A stretch of DNA of 64,000 nucleotides from Alkalispirochaeta americana (lineage in GTDB: Bacteria; Spirochaetota; Spirochaetia; DSM-27196; Alkalispirochaetaceae), in NCBI RefSeq assembly GCF_900156105.1, contig NZ_FTMS01000005.1, positions 1 through 64,000 of the forward strand. The letters run 5' to 3'. A program made the translations under genes and the position numbers. How positions within the stretch are numbered: the first letter of the stretch is position 1; each line of letters starts with the position of its first letter. Below, piece after piece: positions 59,336-64,000 of the stretch. The notes beneath the pieces are model-generated. The model was not told the origin of the DNA and did not search any database. It worked only from the letters and a program-made list of their open reading frames with translations.

Positions 59336-61267
59336 CTACCCGCGAAAGACGATCATGGTCATGTCGTCCTGGGCGGGGGTTCCTTCCGCGAAGGCTGAGA
59401 CCGACGAAACAACCCCGTTGAGAACCGCTCGGGCGCCGGATCTTCCGGCCTCAACCAGAGCTTCTGCCTCGTTTTGAACAGCCTCAATCAACCGCTGAAG
59501 CCCAAACTCGTCACCCTGGCGGTTGACTGCTTCCAGGAATCCATCGGTATACAGAATACCCCAGGAACCCGCTGGAAAGGAAATTGTCCTGGAAGGATAT
59601 CGCACGTTTGGTTCAATACCCACCGGCAACCCTTCCACATCGAATTCTCCCTGAACCCTTCCCTCGGGGCTTACCAGCAGGAGGGGGTGGTGGCCGGCGC
59701 TTGCTACCACGGCCTCGCCACGGGCAGTATTGATGATCACAATGCCCACCGTGGCAAAACGGTCCTCTCCGACGCTGCCACTCACGGCTGCGTTAATCAT
59801 GCGAAGAACCTCTCCTGCATCGCAGGTTTCTTCCAGGGCCAGCCGGGCAGCTGTGCGGACGATCATCATCACCAGGGCAGCAGGAACTCCCTTGCCAGCC
59901 ACATCGCCCACAATGAGAGCGACCCGATCGCCATCGAGGGAAACGATATCGTAATAATCACCACCCACACCCCGAACGGGACGACACACGGCCGCAATAT
60001 CAGCTCCGGAGGCACTCACATCAGCTGGAGCGAGAAAAGACTCCTGTATGGTCGAGGCAATTTCCAGATCGCGTTCGAGCCGCCGAGCCTTGAGAAGGCG
60101 TGCGTACGCCTCATAGTTCTCCATGGCAAGGGCAACAAAGTTCACCATGCTCTGGGCCCGCGAGAGATCGGCCCGGTTAAAAAGCTGGGGATTGTCCCGG
60201 CGGGCGATCGACACAAGCCCCGATACACGTTGATTGATGACCAGGGGAAGGGTCATGAACGAACGCAGATGCAACACCCGGTCCTCGGCGTGTACCGCCA
60301 GGGCAGGATTTTTGCGCGCCTCCGGGATGAGTAAAGGAGTTCCTGTTTTCAGGACCTCCCCCCACAGCGGTGTAGCAAATCCCAGAGGGATCTGTTCCAG
60401 GTAGTTCCGCAGGGCAAGGGGTTTTGTCTTCACGATATCAGGAATCGGCACGGGAGGAGGAAAGAAACCGTGCACGGCACGAATACGGAGCTCTCCCTCC
60501 ACTTCGGTAACCACGGCACCGCAGTCAGCATGGGTAGCTCGCAGTATTGTTTCCAGAGCGGGAGGAAGAATCAGATGGGTATCCCTCTCCCGAAGATCTC
60601 CTATCTTCGACATGAAGTCGAAGATGTAATCGGTGTTTTGCTGCTGAAAACGAACTTCCCGCTGGAAGGCCCTGACTGAACTGGGGAAAAGCGCAACTCC
60701 AGCGGTCCAGAAGGGCGCCGTCCCCGCCAGGAGCAACGCGATCTGAAACCGCCCCGACGCCAGAGGCCATAACAGAAGCGAAACGGCACTCACCACGAGA
60801 GCTGTCCCCAAATACGGACGCATATCCTCAACATCCTGGGCCGAGGCAAGATTGTACCGATCAACCCTGAAAAGAGCGATTCCGGCAAGACCTGCCAGAA
60901 TCGGTGGCAGAAAAAAAGACCGCCGGTAGATTCCCGAGGGAAAGAGCAGACACAGAAGCCCCACCCCAAGAGTGACACCGATCGCCGTCCAGAGCGTCCT
61001 GTTTGTCCGCCGATAGAGGCCTGTCCATACGATGAGGCAAAGAAACCCGCCGGTCATCCCCCAGACAAGAAAGAGCTTCCGGACTGGAGGAGAAAGAGGG
61101 GCAAACCAGATGATCCCATCACGCAGAAGAATGATCAGAGCCGCAAGAATCAGCGGCCTGACGTCCTCACGGTTGCAGATACGGGAAAAAAACACAAAAA
61201 TTGCAACAAGGGAGAGAGAGAAAAAGAAAAGGACCCCGGCAGACGAAACAGTAATATTGTTGACCAT
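59336..61267 (-). CDS. membrane GAF-SpoIIE serine phosphatase
   Basis: 643 residues. About seven N-terminal helices form a membrane sensor, then GAF (about 220-400), then an RsbU/SpoIIE-type PP2C domain (GGDYYDI, VGDVAGKGVPAAL, ASAGHHPLLL, DDMTMIVFRG) with metal-binding Asp residues. Such phosphatases relieve anti-sigma factor antagonists or other switches. No anti-sigma or antagonist gene is adjacent. AAAGG lies before the ATG. It is divergent from the macroglobulin gene. Confidence 0.93.
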   Translation of the reverse strand: MVNNITVSSAGVLFFFSLSLVAIFVFFSRICNREDVRPLILAALIILLRDGIIWFAPLSPPVRKLFLVWGMTGGFLCLIVWTGLYRRTNRTLWTAIGVTLGVGLLCLLFPSGIYRRSFFLPPILAGLAGIALFRVDRYNLASAQDVEDMRPYLGTALVVSAVSLLLWPLASGRFQIALLLAGTAPFWTAGVALFPSSVRAFQREVRFQQQNTDYIFDFMSKIGDLRERDTHLILPPALETILRATHADCGAVVTEVEGELRIRAVHGFFPPPVPIPDIVKTKPLALRNYLEQIPLGFATPLWGEVLKTGTPLLIPEARKNPALAVHAEDRVLHLRSFMTLPLVINQRVSGLVSIARRDNPQLFNRADLSRAQSMVNFVALAMENYEAYARLLKARRLERDLEIASTIQESFLAPADVSASGADIAAVCRPVRGVGGDYYDIVSLDGDRVALIVGDVAGKGVPAALVMMIVRTAARLALEETCDAGEVLRMINAAVSGSVGEDRFATVGIVIINTARGEAVVASAGHHPLLLVSPEGRVQGEFDVEGLPVGIEPNVRYPSRTISFPAGSWGILYTDGFLEAVNRQGDEFGLQRLIEAVQNEAEALVEAGRSGARAVLNGVVSSVSAFAEGTPAQDDMTMIVFRG

Positions 61268-61348
61268 TGGGCGCCTTTCAAGCTATCACCAGGAAGGTTT
61301 CCGGTCAATCAGGCAGAGACCGTCTGCCGGGAGAGGATTCAAACAGCC

Positions 61349-64000
61349 ATGTCCAATAGTAGCCCGTCAGGAAAAAGGCTCTCGTCTATCGCAGCAGGCA
61401 TCCTGCATTCTGCTTTGCTCGGCACGTTGCTGGGGGTGGTCCTGCTGGGGACAGCCCTCTCCTGCAGCCGGGGAGAAACGGCACAGACCACCCCTGGGGA
61501 CCAAGGCGCCTCCCCGCATGATGCGATCCGGACCGCCCGGGATTTTCAAGTCCCATCCTCCTTTCTCCAGGGAACTCTGGTCTACTACCGGCCCGATCGT
61601 GACGAATCAGGCTGCGTCGAAGCAACTCAGCACGGACAGGGAGACCTCCTGGAAACGGCAGAACCGGTTCGCCCCCTTGACTGGGGTCCCCGGGATGAAC
61701 TACCCACCGAAAACAGGCGGCCCCGGGTGTATGTAACCTTCGATCAGCCCCTGGTGCCCCTGGCCATGCTCGGCACGGAACAACGGGAAAGCTCTGTGCT
61801 GACTCTGGACCCACCGATTCCCGGACGATATCGCTGGTACGGCTCCCGCACCATCGCCTTCACCCCCGACGAACCAATCGACGGCCAGCGACCGATCCGG
61901 GTCAGCCTGGGGCAGGCCCTTCTTTCCGGAGACGGGTCTGCTCTCCACAGGGACTATCGGGACTTTAGCTTCAGTTTTTTCCGGGAACATCTGGATCTGG
62001 TGCAGGTCCTTCCCGATGGCGGTGATCAGATCCCGAACCCTCTTCAGCTTCCTCCAGATCAACGGCGCTTCACGCTCCTCTTTAACGGGCCTGTCGATCC
62101 AGACCATGTAAAAAATTACATCCGCCTTGAAGTGGGCCAGAGAGAAGGAGCAGGCCAGAAAGAAACAGAAGAAAAAAAGACCTCACCCCCTGAAGCTCCC
62201 GGCTTCTCCCTGACCCATCCCCGGCACGAATCGGTTCAGGGAGATCTTAATCTTCGCGCACGCAGCCTGGTGCTGGAACTGGAGGAAGCCCTCCCGGAGA
62301 ACAGAGAAATCCGGATTATTCTGGAAGCTGGAGCGAGTCCCTTTCCGGGATACATCGCCACAACCGGGGATTCGGTTCACACCTTTCACACCATCACTCC
62401 CTTCAAAAAGACCGGTTTCTCAACCCGTTCCTACGCTTTTGCCCGCAGCCCCCAAGGTGACAGCAACCCCCTCTACATCGAGTTCAGCCACCCCCTGGAT
62501 AAGGATAGTCTCGATGGAAACATCACGGTGAGCCTTGACCTCAAAGACGAGGCTGTGACGGAGTTCCTGGACGTTCATCGACAGATCCTTCGCGTAAACA
62601 ATCTTCCCGTGGTCTACGAATCGACCTACACCCTCACCCTGGGAGCAAACCTGAGGGACATCTACGGCCGAACCCTGGGCACCCCCCGGGATCTGACGAT
62701 CGAAGTCCCCCGGGCTACCCGCTATTCTCACTTCCCGAACAGGGGCAGTCGCTTTCTTGAAGCTCAGTTTGAACCGAAGATCATTTTCGAACATCAGAAT
62801 ATCGACGACGGAGTCTGGCTCGCAGCTTCCATCGACGATCCCTTTGAATCCTTTCCGGCAGAACGCCTGGAACCCTACGATTTCAGCGACGTTCCCGAGA
62901 ACACCCGCTGGTTTGATGTGCTGAATTTGAGTCCCTATCTGAAGGCCAACGGCACAGGCTGGGTAGGACTCTCCTGGAACTTTGCAGAAAAAAATCACCG
63001 GGGAGAACGACCTTCCTGGGCCCAGGCGAACCTCCAGTTGCAAGTAACAAATCTTGGCCTGAGCGTTCGCTATGGCTACAACAGGGTCCTGGTGTGGGTG
63101 CGGGACCTTCGTGATAACAACCCCGTAGCGGGCGCCATGGTCAGCCTCCTCCCGTCTTCAAGAGAGACTGACCATGGGCACAGGGCCCTCACCGACTCCA
63201 GGGGGCTGGCGGCCATTGATATTGCGCCGGGAGTCTTCCGTGGCATCTACACAAACAGGAACGACTGGGATGATTTCATCATCCGCGTGAAGAGTGACTC
63301 CGATCTGGTGGAATTCAAGCCGAACCACAGTCATAACGCCTGGGCCCAGGGCATCAGGGCATCCCGAAATCCCGGTGGAATCGAAGACCCTCAACGAGCA
63401 ACCTTTCTTTTCAACGACCGGGGAATCTACCGTCCGGGAGAGACCATAACCTTTCGGGGAATAGATCGCGATCTGATTCTTGGAGAATACCAGGTCTACC
63501 AGGGTGACTACACGATAAAACTCGTTTCCAGCGACTGGCGCGCCCAGGGTGACTACGGTTCGATTTCAGGCATTACCACTGAAAACGGAGGCTTCCATGG
63601 CAGCTTTGAACTCCCCCGGGAGATGAACCCCGGATTCTACTACCTGGAATACGCTCGTGAAGGAGCACCAGCTCACGACCGGGAGCGCCTGCCCGTGCAG
63701 GTGGCGTATTTCCGCCGGGCCGCTTTCTCAGTGAGCCTTCAGCCTCCTGACTACCAGGTTCTGGCCGGAGAACAGGCCGCAGTGGGCATCTCTGCAGAGT
63801 ATCTTGCAGGGGGGGCCATGACTGCGGCTCCCTATCACTACGATCTGAGCCGGGAACCGGTAGTTTACCAACCACCGGGCAGAGAGTGGGAGGATTATCG
63901 TTTTGGACCAAAGCAACCCCGGACAGGCCGGAGTCATCTTGCCCAGGGCCAGGGACAGCTTGATAATACCGGCCGGGCTCTGGAGCAGATATCCTTCGAT
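61349..64000 (+). CDS. alpha-2-macroglobulin family lipoprotein, N-terminal part
   Basis: At least 884 residues, open to the end of the window. A signal sequence with lipobox A-L-S-C (about residue 38) anchors it to a membrane. A long N-terminal region (beta domains) leads to an MG2-type domain with the hallmark DRGIYRPGETITFRG. The thioester region, if present, lies beyond 64000. Bacterial homologues trap proteases in the periplasm and often neighbour pbpC; here the left neighbour is a phosphatase. GGGAGAGGA precedes the ATG. Confidence 0.85.
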   Translation, partial: MSNSSPSGKRLSSIAAGILHSALLGTLLGVVLLGTALSCSRGETAQTTPGDQGASPHDAIRTARDFQVPSSFLQGTLVYYRPDRDESGCVEATQHGQGDLLETAEPVRPLDWGPRDELPTENRRPRVYVTFDQPLVPLAMLGTEQRESSVLTLDPPIPGRYRWYGSRTIAFTPDEPIDGQRPIRVSLGQALLSGDGSALHRDYRDFSFSFFREHLDLVQVLPDGGDQIPNPLQLPPDQRRFTLLFNGPVDPDHVKNYIRLEVGQREGAGQKETEEKKTSPPEAPGFSLTHPRHESVQGDLNLRARSLVLELEEALPENREIRIILEAGASPFPGYIATTGDSVHTFHTITPFKKTGFSTRSYAFARSPQGDSNPLYIEFSHPLDKDSLDGNITVSLDLKDEAVTEFLDVHRQILRVNNLPVVYESTYTLTLGANLRDIYGRTLGTPRDLTIEVPRATRYSHFPNRGSRFLEAQFEPKIIFEHQNIDDGVWLAASIDDPFESFPAERLEPYDFSDVPENTRWFDVLNLSPYLKANGTGWVGLSWNFAEKNHRGERPSWAQANLQLQVTNLGLSVRYGYNRVLVWVRDLRDNNPVAGAMVSLLPSSRETDHGHRALTDSRGLAAIDIAPGVFRGIYTNRNDWDDFIIRVKSDSDLVEFKPNHSHNAWAQGIRASRNPGGIEDPQRATFLFNDRGIYRPGETITFRGIDRDLILGEYQVYQGDYTIKLVSSDWRAQGDYGSISGITTENGGFHGSFELPREMNPGFYYLEYAREGAPAHDRERLPVQVAYFRRAAFSVSLQPPDYQVLAGEQAAVGISAEYLAGGAMTAAPYHYDLSREPVVYQPPGREWEDYRFGPKQPRTGRSHLAQGQGQLDNTGRALEQISFD

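Overview
The window is a dense, GC-rich bacterial chromosome segment with almost no mobile DNA. It very probably comes from a free-living spirochaete of the Spirochaeta/Alkalispirochaeta type. The best markers are a P83/100-family antigen (49911-51542), a cyclic-nucleotide-binding protein fused to TPR repeats beside a Crp-like regulator (38374-40000), and many large lipoproteins and membrane proteins that I can only describe by features. A complete Mrp-type cation/proton antiporter cluster would suit a saline or alkaline habitat (inference). I saw no rRNA, tRNA, CRISPR array, prophage or transposase.

Layout: 1-6285 holds the end of a chemotaxis receptor and a five-gene peptide/nickel-type ABC importer. 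6367-8539 (minus) holds fructokinase, hisB and a membrane protein. 8715-15805 has a zinc-phospholipase-like protein, a DUF1853 protein coupled to metH, and an AlaX-type editing protein. 15819-20207 (minus) is the eight-gene Mrp/Mbh-type antiporter cluster, preceded by a DUF3095 protein (20523-21713). 21811-26812 has a RecQ-like helicase, a lipoprotein with an HExxH motif and two unknown proteins. 26852-30240 (minus) is nth-queG-diguanylate cyclase.

30305-34815 (plus) is a response regulator/histidine kinase pair followed by a small secreted cysteine protein, a membrane polyferredoxin and a secreted OB-fold-like protein. 34908-40000 (minus) carries a PAS-GAF-HisKA_2 kinase, an NnrE-like epimerase, an alpha/beta hydrolase and the two cNMP-binding proteins. 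40131-46422 (plus) is a seven-gene, largely translationally coupled operon that joins an Mla lipid-transport core (permease, ATPase, MCE protein) to a TPR lipoprotein, a small membrane protein and an M23 peptidase; it ends in a canonical terminator. Then come PBP1A, a lone ParB-like protein, P83/100 and a membrane protein. 52516-57291 (minus) is a six-gene cluster: a lipoprotein with a long Glu-Pro repeat, a HEAT protein, SanA-like, FAH-family, a divergent TK1-like kinase and a queuosine-precursor transporter. The end has a 640-residue unknown protein, a SpoIIE phosphatase and the start of an alpha-2-macroglobulin lipoprotein.

Cross-cutting observations: (i) several first genes lack a Shine-Dalgarno sequence and have a -10-like hexamer exactly 6-7 nt before the ATG, two of them with a perfect TTGACA 18 nt further upstream, which suggests leaderless transcripts; (ii) the antiporter cluster has the MbhA-H gene order and lacks the N-terminal MrpA antiporter domain; (iii) QueG and a VUT-family transporter point to queuosine precursor salvage; (iv) a cyclase-like DUF3095 protein, two cNMP-binding proteins and a diguanylate cyclase make the region rich in nucleotide second-messenger genes.
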